Positions 43,568 to 54,256 of a stretch of DNA of 64,000 nucleotides are shown here, piece after piece (position 1 is the first letter of the stretch; every line of letters starts with the position of its first letter). The notes under the pieces were generated by a model, which was not told where the DNA came from, did not search any database, and worked only from the letters and a program-made list of their open reading frames with translations. The position numbers and the translations under genes are program-made. The DNA is from Siphonodentalium dalli (Eukaryota > Mollusca > Scaphopoda > Gadilida > Siphonodentaliidae): contig CP136064.1 in the NCBI GenBank assembly GCA_032622095.1, positions 47,565,573 to 47,629,572 on the forward strand. The letters run 5' to 3'.

Positions 43568-44047
43568 AGGTACTCAACCCGTAAAGAGGGTCCCCATCTC
43601 AACAGATTCCAACAACAACAATCCGATCAGAGGGTCCTATATTACTATTTCTTTGGCTTTGGGGGTAAAAAATATTTGATTCGAGTCGAGGAACCCATCA
43701 AACAAAGCTCAGAGTTATTAGATATTGATTTTTGAAAATTCTTATGTTCTCGAGATGAGTACCAATAACTGCCGTCAATTTGGTAACATGCTCGAGATTT
43801 TACGCCAAAATTATATTCAAACAGACAAGGATGGATAACTCTATGATCAAGTTGGTAATAACAACGAATTTTTTACTGTCTTCTGGGCCAGAAACAATTC
43901 CCGATAATGAAAAATAATAGATTTCTAAAATCGATATCTAACAAATCTGAGCTTTGATGGGTGACTTCCTCGACTCGAATCAAATATTTTTGACCCCCGA
44001 AGCCATTGAAATAGTAATTGAGAGGAGTTTTATCGGGTTGAGTACCT
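43568..44047. mobile_element. piggyBac-like MITE pB2, intact copy
   Basis: AGGTACTCAACCCG...CGGGTTGAGTACCT is flanked by TTAA at both ends. Inverted arms extend inward through TTACTATTTC...GGCTT and GATTCGAGTCGAGGAA to about 170 bp. No ORF. Related sequence is at 30955 (AGGTACACAATCCG) and 51554-52429. Confidence 0.82.
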
Positions 44048-44097
44048 TTAATTGTTAAGCTAGTACATCACATTAAAAAAACAAATTTAATATATTT

Positions 44098-44560
44098 TTT
44101 AATTGAGCAAGGAGCTGAATCTAAAAAAAACAATTCAAAAATTTAAATTAAAATTTTTTTTTATCAAAAAGGGGCCATAGTTCCATTTAAAAATATTGTA
44201 TCAACCCCATATTCAAACTCGATCTGTATTTTGGACTGGGAAACTCACATACCAAATTTGGTTCCAATCAGATAAAAACTTTTTTTAGTTATCGCAAAAT
44301 GTATGAATTATAAGTCGAAAAAGGGCCATAACTCCGTAAAAAAAAACTTGAATTAAACACATATTGGACCTGATCTGTATTTAGGGCTGAGAAACTCATA
44401 TACAAAATTTGGTTCCGATCAGATAGAAAATGCTTGAGTTATCGCACCATGCATAAAGTGTCTATGGATGGATGGACAGATGAACGACAAGTGGTCAATC
44501 CGGACGTCGACATTATGTGTGCCATACACATTGGTACACATAACACGACAGTCAAAGATG
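44098..44560 (+). mobile_element. F3-type element, two units
   Basis: AATTGAGCAAGGAGCTGAAT, two GGGCCATA(A/G)(C/T)TCC units with CAAATTTGGTTCC, a GGATGGATGGACAGATG run, then CAATCCGGACGTCGACATTA and a terminal TGTGTGCCATACACATTGGT inverted repeat. Confidence 0.65.
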
Positions 44561-44739
44561 TGGGTCGCTCACCAGACTGTAAAGACTGAGAAGACGGGGA
44601 CTCTGAAGACTACAAGAGTCAGTACTTGACAAAATCACTTAGACAGTGTAGTTCTAAACATGGACATAGCTGGAAGTTCTCAGATGAGCAAGGCTCTTAA
44701 CCTTGAAATTTCTAATTGCACATCACTGACAAATCTCCA

Positions 44740-45120
44740 ACCTCTTACCTTTCAAAGACAACCATACCACAGTACTAAGATCACAAAAATCCTTTTGTAC
44801 ATCCCTCTTAGGTTGAATTTTATGACTGGTACCAGTACTTCAAGCTCTCAAACGTTTGAAAATTACCAACCTGACACCCCCATAAAGTTAAAATTTGTGA
44901 CCAATTCGGTCCAACAGTTTAACCTGAAGTAGGAACATATGGACTGATGGTAAAAACATACATGTTGGAAAATCAAACCAAACTATGAGAACAATTCTCA
45001 CTTATTTTTGGTGTGAACATCTAATCTACAACTAATGTAGTATCAGGTATGAATTTTTTTAACTGTTTTAACTTTTGATCAAAGTAGGGGGTCAAATCTC
45101 CACCCCTCTTCACTCCCTCC
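44740..45120. repeat. dispersed repeat, inverted copy of 3220-3660
   Basis: CCAACCTGACACCCCCATAA, GTTGGAAAATCAAACCAAAC and GGTGTGAACATCTAATC correspond to the reverse complement of the KY intron 1 repeat. The open frame 44660-44932 is part of it. Confidence 0.5.
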
Positions 45121-45259
45121 CCATTGCCTCAAACATTGCCCCACCAGGCTGTCTAGAAATCAATATTATTATACCAGTACCAAACAGCATAGAGGAGTGT
45201 TAAATCTCTTATCTCTGCCCCTATTAGAACAAATGTTCTATGAGATCCATTCATCTAGT

Positions 45260-46000
45260 AATATCAATATCCCCCCAATTTTTCTTTGAAAAATCAGGGT
45301 ATGATTTCACCTGGATAAGTGGTGGTTAAGAAACTAATATTGGAACAGTTGAGTCTGTATTTAGTGTGTCTGATCTTTGCAGGTGAATTTAATGACAGTA
45401 TTCCGCAAGGTGGACTAACATCACGAATTCCCTCTCTGGGGACCTCATTTCCCAAAAATGACCCAATTTGAACAAATCTGAACCCCGGTCACCAAGGCCC
45501 CTCCATACCAAATATAAGCTATATAGGCCCAATGGTTCTTGAGAAAAAACTGTTTTAAGAATTACAATGGAGGGAAAGAGTTATGGCTCTGGCTTGGCAC
45601 CTATTTGATCTGATGAACTTAATTGAACAAATCTGATTGTGAGACACCTAGGGAACATGCACACTGAAATATATAAACACATTCCGTCTTTAATATGGAG
45701 AAGAAAACAATTGTTGATAGACTAATGGATAGACACCCCAACAGGCAGACGGTGGAGGCCTGACAGATATAAGACAAATTCAATCCAATATATACCCCCC
45801 CAATGTTTCTTTGAAAAATCAGGGTATGATTTCATCTGGATAAGTGGTGGTTAAGAAAATAATATGAAATGGCCAAGCCTGAATTTAGTATGTCTGACAT
45901 TTGCAGAATTAGGTCCCCAAAAGGTGAATTTAATGACACTATTCTGCAGGCGGGCTAGCATCACGACTTCATCCTCAATCTGATTAGGCCTCAATGGCCA
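45260..46000. repeat. direct repeat of about 200 bp at 545-bp offset
   Basis: TTTCTTTGAAAAATCAGGGT, ATGATTTCACCTGGATAAGT, GGTGGTTAAGAAA and a following T1-type CCCAGAGG-related foldback remnant occur at about 45275-45460 and again at about 45805-46000. Between them lies an F4-type unit (GAACAAATCTGA...CACCTAGGGAACAT). Confidence 0.55.
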
Positions 46001-46003
46001 ATA

Positions 46004-46175
46004 AAACGAGAGGCCGATCACGATCGGCAGATGTTTAACCCATACCTTGGCGATAGTGATCAGCTATTTTCAGTTCTGACACGAAAATCCATAAGCCATA
46101 ACTCTGTTTAAAATATAAAACGAGAGGCCGATCACGATCGGCAGATGTTTAACCCATACCTTGGCGACAGCGATG
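46004..46175. repeat. two tandem GCCGATCACGATCGGC repeats
   Basis: AAAACGAGAGGCCGATCACG, ATCGGCAGATGTTTAACCCA, TACCTTGGCGA(T/C)AG occurs twice, about 110 bp apart. The first copy of the family is at 33655. Confidence 0.6.
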
Positions 46176-46560
46176 AGCTATTTTCATATATCCTTAAATT
46201 ACCCCATCCGTTTCATGAGTGCAAAACTTTAAACAATTCACACCTTACTATTAATTCACAAGTGAAATCACACTTATTGGGCACCTTGCTCACATTAACA
46301 CAATGTTAACAGACGTGGCTTTGATTTCAACCTATTAGTGACTTCAACACAGATACATGTATGTCTTATAGAGTTATAAGGCTAATTAAGCTCAATCAAT
46401 AGTCGGAGAGAAGCACCATAGCTGTTAAATATCAAATAGTTAAGAAATTAGGTAGATAAACATCATAGCAACTCAATTTATCTATTTATTACATTGGAAC
46501 ATGAGACATTACATATAGTGTTTTTTTTTATTATCATTGCTATTTTCTTGTTTTTTATAT
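46176..46560. other. no gene seen
   Basis: A+T-rich, without coding frames or clear repeat units. Confidence 0.4.
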
Positions 46561-48410
46561 TTTGTGTCAGCTGCATATTAAAAATTCATAGCAACCTATT
46601 AATATTTCACCACTAAAAAACAATCAATACCTGATCAACTATAGAAGTGAGGGATGTATAGACCGGGATATAAAATATGATTGCTAATGATTGGATATAA
46701 ATGTTAATTTTCATGTAAGTTGATCATTAGAAAGATATGTTTGTGAACAGTTTAAATATAATTAAAGTTAAGGTTAATATTATCACAACCATTCGATCGA
46801 TACCAAAATCTATACAGGTGAAGAATGTGTCATGATTATCACAGATGTGATTATTTATAGAGTAATCATGCAAAAAATATTTAGCTATCACATTGTGTCA
46901 ACAGGATTGGTGAAGGATGTTAATATATTTAAGCAAATAAACCAAATGACCCTCACTGTGCAGGTTAGAGGTGTGTTATCATAAACTGTGCCAGAACTAT
47001 TAACATAATCAAATTGGATAGTAAGGGGTTAATCTTACTCAAACTAATGAACTGATAAACAGAGTAGTCAACAAAAAGCATTTCATTGGATTTAGAAACC
47101 CATACAATAAGTCAGTCTCAAGAATCCCAGCACTGTTAATATTATCCTGTAGCCCAAATGCAATTGATGGAATTTCAAATTAAGACATATCCTCTAATGA
47201 TGAATTTCAATTGGTCATTTCTTGAAACACTGACTGAACCTGGCTCAAAGTTAAAGTGATAATTTAATATATGTCTATCAGATAATATGAGTCAATCGAA
47301 TGGGTTAATTTTAATCCCAAATCCATGCAAATTAAAAGTGGATCACCATCAACATGTACATAGAATAGGAGAATGATCAAATAAAAAACATCAGAAGACC
47401 ATATGATGTGTGCAGAGGGTTAATCATTTTCAATGACATCATATGATGGAACTAAGGAATGCTGTATTAATTATTTTCTAAGTTATAATAACAGTGTCTC
47501 TGTAAACAATAATGCCATGAACTGCATGGTTTCAACAGAGAACAGAACTGGAATAAAGAGTCTAACATCAATCAAAGTTTGACAGATGTTTATACATCTG
47601 CAGCCAGGAGTGGAACTATCAGGTCACTGTGTCCAAAGCAATAAATTATCTCCTTCCAATAACACAGGTGTGTGTTGTGCTTGTTCTATTCAAATTTAAT
47701 AGTGCATGGAAAAGAGGTATGAATTATAAAGGGCCATAACTCTGTTAATATATACAGGATCAAACCCATATTCGCACTTGATCTGTATTTAGGGGTCAGA
47801 AATTCATATACCAAAATTGGTGTCGATCAGATGAAAAATGTTTGAGTCATCCTGGCTTGGATGAATTCTATTTAAAAACAAGAGTGGAAAGGGTTAACTA
47901 AACCATACCAAAATCCATACAGATGAAGAACGTGCTAAGAAAGACCTAGGTAAGAAATATGAGGCAGATCAGAAGAAAATTGTTTGACTTCGATACATCG
48001 GATAGCATTTGTGAGCAGGGTTAATTATTTTCTAAACCGATCAACCAATCAATACCAAAAACTATACAGGTGAGCCATGTGTCATCATAAACCTGCATAT
48101 AAAATATGAACACAATGGGTAAAAAAATACATGAGTTATGGCATCAGATAGAATATGACCAGGTATGGATGGAAAGTGTTAATCATTTCTAAACCGATCA
48201 ACCGATCGATACCAAAAACTATACAGGTGAGGGGTGTGTCATCATAAACATGCACATAAAATTTGAACATGAACCGATAAAAACTACTCAAGTAATCGAA
48301 TCGGATAGCAAGTGTCTACGGACAGACGGACAGACGGACGGACGAACGACGGATGGTTGATCCGGACGTCGGCATTATGTGTACCATACATGGTATGGGT
48401 ACACATAAAA
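46560..48410 (+). mobile_element. degenerate tandem-unit element with F3-type tail
   Basis: Units of roughly 130-150 bp share CGATCAACCGATCGATACCA, ACTATACAGGTGAG and TGTGTCATCATAAAC words and are clearest at 47900-48310. The tail is ACAGACGGACAGACGGACGG, GATCCGGACGTCGGCATTA and the inverted repeat TGTACCATACATGGTATGGG. Confidence 0.55.
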
Positions 48411-48565
48411 ACTAGGAACAGATTGAAGTCCTGCAGTTGAAGTTGGTGATGCACACCCATTGAGAACCTCAATTATGCATTTTATCTTCTGCAAATTAGG
48501 GGGACATTGAAACTGAACAGGAGGAAAAAACTAAAACTAAAACAAACTTTCAATTTGATACAGAA

Positions 48566-48681
48566 GATGAGGCCCTGGAGTGTGTATTTGTGATGCTAGC
48601 CTGCTGTATGGGGTAGCAACACTAAATTCACCCTCTGGGGACCTCATTCTGCAAATGTCAGACACACTATTTCCAGGCTTA
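48566..48681. mobile_element. T1-family foldback, short form
   Basis: TGATGCTAGCCTGCTGTATG with a CCCTCTGGGGACCTCATTCT right arm, ending CAAATGTCAGACACACTATT. The left arm is degenerate. Confidence 0.55.
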
Positions 48682-48869
48682 AAGAATTCTAAGCCATTCA
48701 CAGAACCATTGTATGTCAGGGAAACCAATTCCTATCAGTCATCACCTAACCTTGGGAACAGCAGTTTGTTTTTAAATTGCTAGCAGTTATGTTTACATAA
48801 ACCAGCCAGATGTTATCTATTATTCTAATCTAAACTAGAGGTGTGACTGTCCCAATGGGACTACGGATA

Positions 48870-49590
48870 CCCCCCTTTAAAAAAAATACTAAGATGTTTC
48901 ACATGTCAGTAAACATTTAGTTAAAATAATAAAATAACAGTTCCCATTGCAGGTGTACAACCATAACCCTAATCTTAAACCTATTGACCGAAAATTGTAG
49001 GAATAAAAGCTTGGACAAAATTATGTATGTCGAAAAAGGGGAATAACTCCACACAAAAAATGTCGGACAGACGTCATAATTGCAGGTGCACAGGTTCCCA
49101 TGGTACTAAATATCAGTGCCAAGATTAAAAAACATTGACCGAAAAATGTAGGAATAAAAGCTCGGACAAAATTATGCATGTTGCAAAAAAAGTTTCTAAG
49201 TTGAAAAAGGGGGATAACTCCACCAAAAAATGTCGGACAGATGTCATAATCGCAGGTGCACAAGTTCCAATGGTACTAAATATCTGTGCCACGTTTTAAA
49301 AAAATTGACCAAAAAATGTAGGAATAAAAGCTCGGACAAAAGTATACATGTTGCGAAAAGTTTCTAAGTCGAAAAAGGGGGGATAACTCCAAAAGAAAAA
49401 GTCCGACAGACGTCATAATCGCAGGTGCACAGGTTACCATGGTGGTTGATGTCTGTGCAAAGTTTCACGGAAATTGATCAAAAAACGACTGAGAAAAACT
49501 CCGGACAAATTTGTGTCCACGGACGGACGGACGGACAAGCTGACTCCAGTATACCCCCCCTAACTTCGTTGCGGGGGGTATAATTAATGA
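48870..49590 (+). mobile_element. tandem-unit element with ACCCCCC...GGGGGGT ends
   Basis: Starts TACCCCCCTTTAAAA. It has three to four units of about 175 bp (GTCGAAAAAGGGG(A/G)ATAACT, ATGTCGGACAGACGTCATAA, CAGGTGCACAGGTTCCCATG, TAGGAATAAAAGCTCGGAC), an ACGGACGGACGGACGGAC run, and ends TACCCCCCCTAACTTCGTTG, CGGGGGGTATAA. Non-coding. Confidence 0.65.
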
Positions 49591-49599
49591 CCCGTGGCT

Positions 49600-49850
49600 T
49601 TGCAGATATATATGCTTCTGTGGTGAGAAGAGGTATTAATTAAATTGGTAGATGATATGGGTTGGAAGGGATGTTGGTTGATGGCAGGGTGGGGGTGGTT
49701 CTGGGCCATGTGTGAGGGGAGGGGGTGGGTGGGTGTAATATTTCCATAATTTCATTAAACAGTAAAGTTTCATAACTCTGCAGATGTTATAATGATGTTA
49801 CTTTTTTCAAATTTTATAACATGTTTTTTGTTTGTTAATTTTTTTTAGTT
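49600..49850. other. G-rich stretch
   Basis: Contains GGGTGGGGGTGGTTCTGGG and GGGGAGGGGGTGGGTGGGTG, with G-quadruplex potential. No gene seen. Confidence 0.4.
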
Positions 49851-50205
49851 ATGTCACTGGCTCCGCCCGCATTCGACCCAGTGACCTCATTTGAACAAAT
49901 CTGAATAACAGTCCCCCAAGGACCCTTTGTACCAAATATGAACCCATTCGGCTCAATGAAATTTGAGAAGAAGTCGTTGTAAGAATTACAGAGATATGGC
50001 CCTGGCTTCGCAACTATTTGACCCAGTGTCCTCATTTGAACAAATCTGAATGAGAGTCACCTAGGGAACATCCACACCAAATATGAACCAATTTCGGTCT
50101 GACAGTTTCAGAGGAGAAGATGTTCAAAGAATTGTTGACGGACGGATGACTATACATGTAGCTCCACCGGAGACTTCGTCTCAGGTGAGCTAAAAAGGCA
50201 TTGGA
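49850..50205 (+). mobile_element. F4-type element, two units
   Basis: GACCCAGTG(A/T)CCTCATTTG, AACAAATCTGAAT, CACCTAGGGAACATCCACAC and CCAAATATGAACC occur in two units. The tail is TTGACGGACGGATGAC and the terminal hairpin TAGCTCCACCGGAGACTTCG, TCTCAGGTGAGCTAAAA. Confidence 0.65.
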
Positions 50206-50211
50206 CATTGA

Positions 50212-50423
50212 GAACGTGAAAATCAACATGCCAGGAGTAGCAAAAGTACTATCAGACATAAAACATCCAAAGCACCTGGCCCCGATGGGATCCCTAACAA
50301 ACTATTGAAGATCTGTGCCAAGGAAACTGCAACATCACTCACAACATTATTTAAATGATCGCTTGATACAGGAGAATTACCAATTGACTAGCTTGAGGCT
50401 AACATAACACCAATATTCAATAC
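50212..50423 (+). pseudogene. LINE ORF2 fragment (start of reverse transcriptase)
   Basis: Reading across one frameshift: MPGVAKVLSDIK, then KTSKAPGPDGIPNKLLKICA, KETATSLTTLFK, stop, SLDTGELPID, stop, LEANITPIFN. 'SKAPGPDGI' and 'ANITPIF' are the opening motifs of non-LTR reverse transcriptases (CR1/jockey type). It is squeezed between an F4 3' end and an F1 5' end; a frameshift and two stops make it dead. Confidence 0.75.
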
Positions 50424-50910
50424 TGAAAGTGTCAATGACACTGAAGCACAACTTGGAAAGTGGCTATTGTCAAATGTTACAGCTAATGGAGTGATAGGGA
50501 ATGCAGAAGGTTGGTATGTCTAAGCAATACTAACACCCAATGTAATCAGTCATACAAAGAGTAAAATACAAGATGGCCACTGGCAGCCATGTTTTTAACA
50601 GAACTCGGAAAAAATGGTAAGTTTCGATCTAGAGGACACTCCTAGGATCCATATGAAGTTTGTGATGATCGGATGAGAGATGTGACCTGTAGAGTGTGCT
50701 AAATGATTTAGTCATACAAAGTGTAAACTGTAAAATTGCTGCTGGCAGCCATATGTTTTAACAGAATTCAGAAAAAAAATGTTATCGAGAGGTCACCCCG
50801 AGGATCCATATAAAGTTTGGTTATGATCAGATGAAGGATGTGACCTGTAGGATTTAGTGATGCAAAAAGTAAAATACATGATGGATGCCAGCTGCCATGT
50901 TTTCATCGGA
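50424..50910 (+). repeat. F1-type repeat, three cores
   Basis: Starts TGAAAGTGTCAATGACACTG and AAGCACAACTTGG. Cores are AAAATACAAGATGGCCAC (about 50564), AAATTGCTGCTGGCAGCCAT (about 50734) and AAAATACATGATGGATGCC (about 50870), so the monomers are about 140-170 bp. It is a short dispersed version of the array at 59-64 kb. Confidence 0.65.
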
Positions 50911-51553
50911 AATCGTTCAAATTCAATAAGCGAGATCACTGAGTTGCTGCCATATTGCATCCGTCCAGCTCCCATTCCGCAGTTTAAGTGCTACAGATCA
51001 AAGTTCTGGTGTAGCATTCCATATATGGAGTCTTGAATATTCCTGAATTCCATATATGGAAATCATGAATACATTCTATTCTGATATTATCCTAAACTTA
51101 TCATACACAGTTTGGGCATAATAGAGCATCTTGGAACAATATCAAGACATAACACTTTGCTGCATGTTACACGTGCACTGACCAAAGTTGAATTTCTAAT
51201 ATTCACTGTTGTGTGTTTGTTACAAAGTTAACCATGTTCCGAAATTGTGGGAGAGTATAGCAACCATATACAGATGGTCATTAAAATTGTGATCAAAATT
51301 ACCACATCCAATATAAATATCTAAATTTATGCTCAGTGAGGGCATTAACAATTGCAAAACTGAAACACATTCCCTCAGTCACTTTTGAACCCTTTTCATT
51401 TGAAAGATTTGATAAGCCTGGTCATCTTTATCCAATTTTCCCACCCTGCTGCAATATGGGTAACTTTAACACTGCTTTTTGAAACCTGGGTAACTTTTAC
51501 ACAAACACCAATGCAAGACACAAGTCAACTGCCCTAATTATGACCTTTAATCA
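50911..51553. other. no gene seen
   Basis: Contains a small inverted repeat (CCATATATGGA... near 51018-51065) and A+T-rich unique-looking sequence. Confidence 0.4.
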
Positions 51554-52429
51554 GGCAAATATTACAGATGCATAATCCGATTTGATGGTCCCCGTATCAA
51601 CAGAATTTTTCCAAATGCAAATTTAGTTATCCAAATTGGTATATTACCAATAAATGCTCACAACAATACCAATCATGGTATCATATTTGCCATAAATGTC
51701 CTACAATAGTTTTCTTGGCAGTTTGGAGGCGAGCGAGTGTGGTTTACAACTTCCATATATGGTGATTCCTAATTGCTAATTCAAATTGTAATTCCCAACA
51801 ATTCCAAGTGTTGTCAAGAATCTAAACACATAGTATTTCCGATTTCCATGTGTAACCAGCATGGTGCCATATAACGTGTCTATTTGCATGGATGAAACAT
51901 GATTACTGATTCATAAATAATTATAGGTTAATGCATGTATCCACAGGTCAACTATCACAACATACCTTATTCTTGTTCAATTTATTCCAAAATTAATTGG
52001 TTGCCACTGAACGCACATGGAGCTGTGACCTTACATGACCTCTCGTATCTGTGAGCGCACATGTCTGTACTATTTCTGCAAGAAGTCAGCTGATTTTTGC
52101 CAGACTGCCAAATATTCCAAGTGGTGAAACATATTAAACGTATTTAACAAATTGATATCCAATAACTCTGAGTTTTGATGGGTGGGTTCCTCAACTCAAA
52201 TCAAATATGTATTACCCTCGAAGCCTAGGAAATAGTAACTTACAGTGATGCTCTAAATAATCAACTCCTTAACCACAGCAGAATGAGAGCTTTCCGATGA
52301 ATGGCAACAAGCCATATTTCCAACTAAATCATGAATAATTACCCATAATTCTGCTGCGGTTACAGAGATGATTATTTAGATCATTACTGTAGGGGCGTTT
52401 AATCGGTTTACACATCTATAAAATATTGT
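51554..52429. mobile_element. degenerate pB2-type MITE carrying a nested FB1
   Basis: The left end is AAATATTACAGATGCATAAT, CCGATTTGATGGTCCCCGT. The right arm is AACTCTGAGTTTTGATGGGT, ATCAAATATGTATTACCCTC, GAAGCCTAGGAAATAGTAA, then FB1, then AGGGGCGTTTAATCGGTTTA, CACATC. Each segment aligns to the pB2 copy at 43568-44047. Confidence 0.6.
52241..52391. mobile_element. foldback MITE FB1, nested copy
   Basis: TACAGTGATGCTCTAAATAA...AACCACAGCAGAAT on the left, and the full right arm ending ATCATTACTGTA. The left arm is shortened internally. It is inserted in the right arm of a pB2-type MITE at a TA. Confidence 0.78.
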
Positions 52430-53144
52430 TTGCTTGACTCCCAATTAACCTACCTAAGAAAAAGACCCAAATGGAAAGTTGTTATTAGCATCTCCAAGAT
52501 GAAATTATATTTTTATAATATTGTTCAGCCCAAAATAATAGTTGTAGCTTCAATTATTTCACAACATTGATGTCATTGTCGTCAAAGTTATCAGTTTCCA
52601 TGAAGAAATGTATAATTAGTATTAAAATTGAGTTGTAATAAAATAATACTTAACAGATATCATTCACGAGATATATCATAATAGGTGCAAGCACTTAGTG
52701 TTCATTGCATCAAGATATGTGAAAAAATTCTCAATTCTTATCGAAATGGCCATACATCAATCGGAATGAGATGTCTCTCAACTCAGATCAAATTTGAAAT
52801 TCAATTGGCTCTTGTCGGAAATGAAGGAAGTACAAACAATATTAGACAACCTGCCTACCAAAATATTTTACATTAGGTAGGGAATAGGCAAGCAAATATT
52901 TTAATAATAGCGGCCTCAGTCTGAACTAGAAATAGGCATGTTTGTTCACTATAAAACTATAATTTTTAATAGTATCAAGGAAAAAATCATTGTTCAAGGG
53001 TGTGGAGTGAAGTGGAATATCACTCGATGTTTTCGACCATCCTGTACGAACACCTAACAGGCTAACTACTCAATTCATTGTACACAAGGGTGATTAAGAA
53101 TAGAACAGTGCACTCTTGAATACCTAATAATACAGTGTGGTACC
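52430..53144. other. no gene seen
   Basis: A+T-rich. A degenerate left arm of the 4695-4990 foldback lies at about 52720-52800 (ATTCTTATCGAAATGG, ATGTCTCTCAACTCAGATCA). Confidence 0.4.
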
Positions 53145-53396
53145 AAGCCATGAAATAGTGTGTCTGTCATTTGCAGAATGAGGTCCCCAGAGGGTGAATT
53201 TAGTGATGCTACCCCGCATAGCGGGCTAGCTTCACCAAATTCACCCTCTGGGGACCTCATTCTGCTTACACCTCAGCAGAATGAGGTCCCCAGAGGGTGA
53301 ATTTGGTGTTGCTAGCCCGCTATGCGGGGTAGCATCACTAAATTCACCCTCTGGGGACCTCATTCTGCAAATGACAGACACACTATTTCAAGGCTT
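53145..53396. mobile_element. T1-family element: two adjacent perfect-type palindromes inside outer TIRs
   Basis: Outer ends AAGCCATGAAATAGTGTGTC and GACACACTATTTCAAGGCTT are inverted. Inside are two palindromes of about 95 bp (53172-53266 and 53276-53369), each GCAGAATGAGGTCCCCAGAG, GGTGAATTT, GTGATGCTA, GCGGG and the complement. Confidence 0.8.
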
Positions 53397-53787
53397 GTGT
53401 GGTACTATTCCAGGATGGAAAATTCCCAAACTAACTATTTTTGATAATTCTGCTTAAGAGTGTGGTGTCTGTACTCTGGAAATTGGAATTGAATTGGTTA
53501 TTCCCAATGAAATTGCAAGGAGTCAGAGACTGGGATACATTTTATTTTTAGAGTTTCGCATCAGTTGCAACTTCATTCTGTCAGTTTCAAATAATGTGTA
53601 ATTGAAGCCACCAATGAATGACCATGTCAAAACATTTGACATATGAACATTTAACAATAATGTAAAGGGCCAAATAGGAATCACATTTATAACCTGGAAG
53701 CTGGTTTTGTGCCAAATAAGCAGACATGATGAGACATGTATGGTCATTAGGCACTCAAGAGTACATGAACTAGTAACATTCAAGGCC

Positions 53788-54214
53788 AAGCCTAAGTTTA
53801 GTTTGCCTGTCATTTGCAGAAAGGGGTCCCCAGAGGCAGGCTAGCATCACCAAATTCACCCTCTGGGGACCTCAATCTGCTTAGGCCTCATCTTTGGAAA
53901 GTTTCTTTATTATCAATTTCTATAGGAACTTCTTAACATAGATTCTATTTCTTTTTTAGTTTAGTTTCTCTATTTCCCCAAATTGGAAGAGGACATATTG
54001 CACAATCGAGGTTCCCAATGGGTGTGCATCACAATATTCACCATTTGGGAAGTTTAAATCTGAGTCTATGTCTCCCATAGATGAGACCTAAGCAGAATGA
54101 GGTCCCCATTGGGTCAATTTGGTGATGCTAGCCCGCTATGTACGATAGCGTAACTAAATTCACCCTCTGGGGACCTCAATCTGCAAATGACAGGCACACT
54201 AAACTCAGACTTGT
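53788..54214. mobile_element. composite TIR element T1, copy 2
   Basis: AAGCCTAAGTTTAGTTTGCC on the left, ending GGCACACTAAACTCAGACTT on the right. The interior (CTTTATTATCAATTTCTATA, CACAATCGAGGTTCCCAATG, TTCACCATTTGGGAAG) matches 19264-19754. It lies 43 bp from the ZNF-B stop codon. Confidence 0.72.
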
Positions 54215-54256
54215 TCAAGGCAATGAATTCTTAGGTTGACATTTTAGTCCAAAGAT

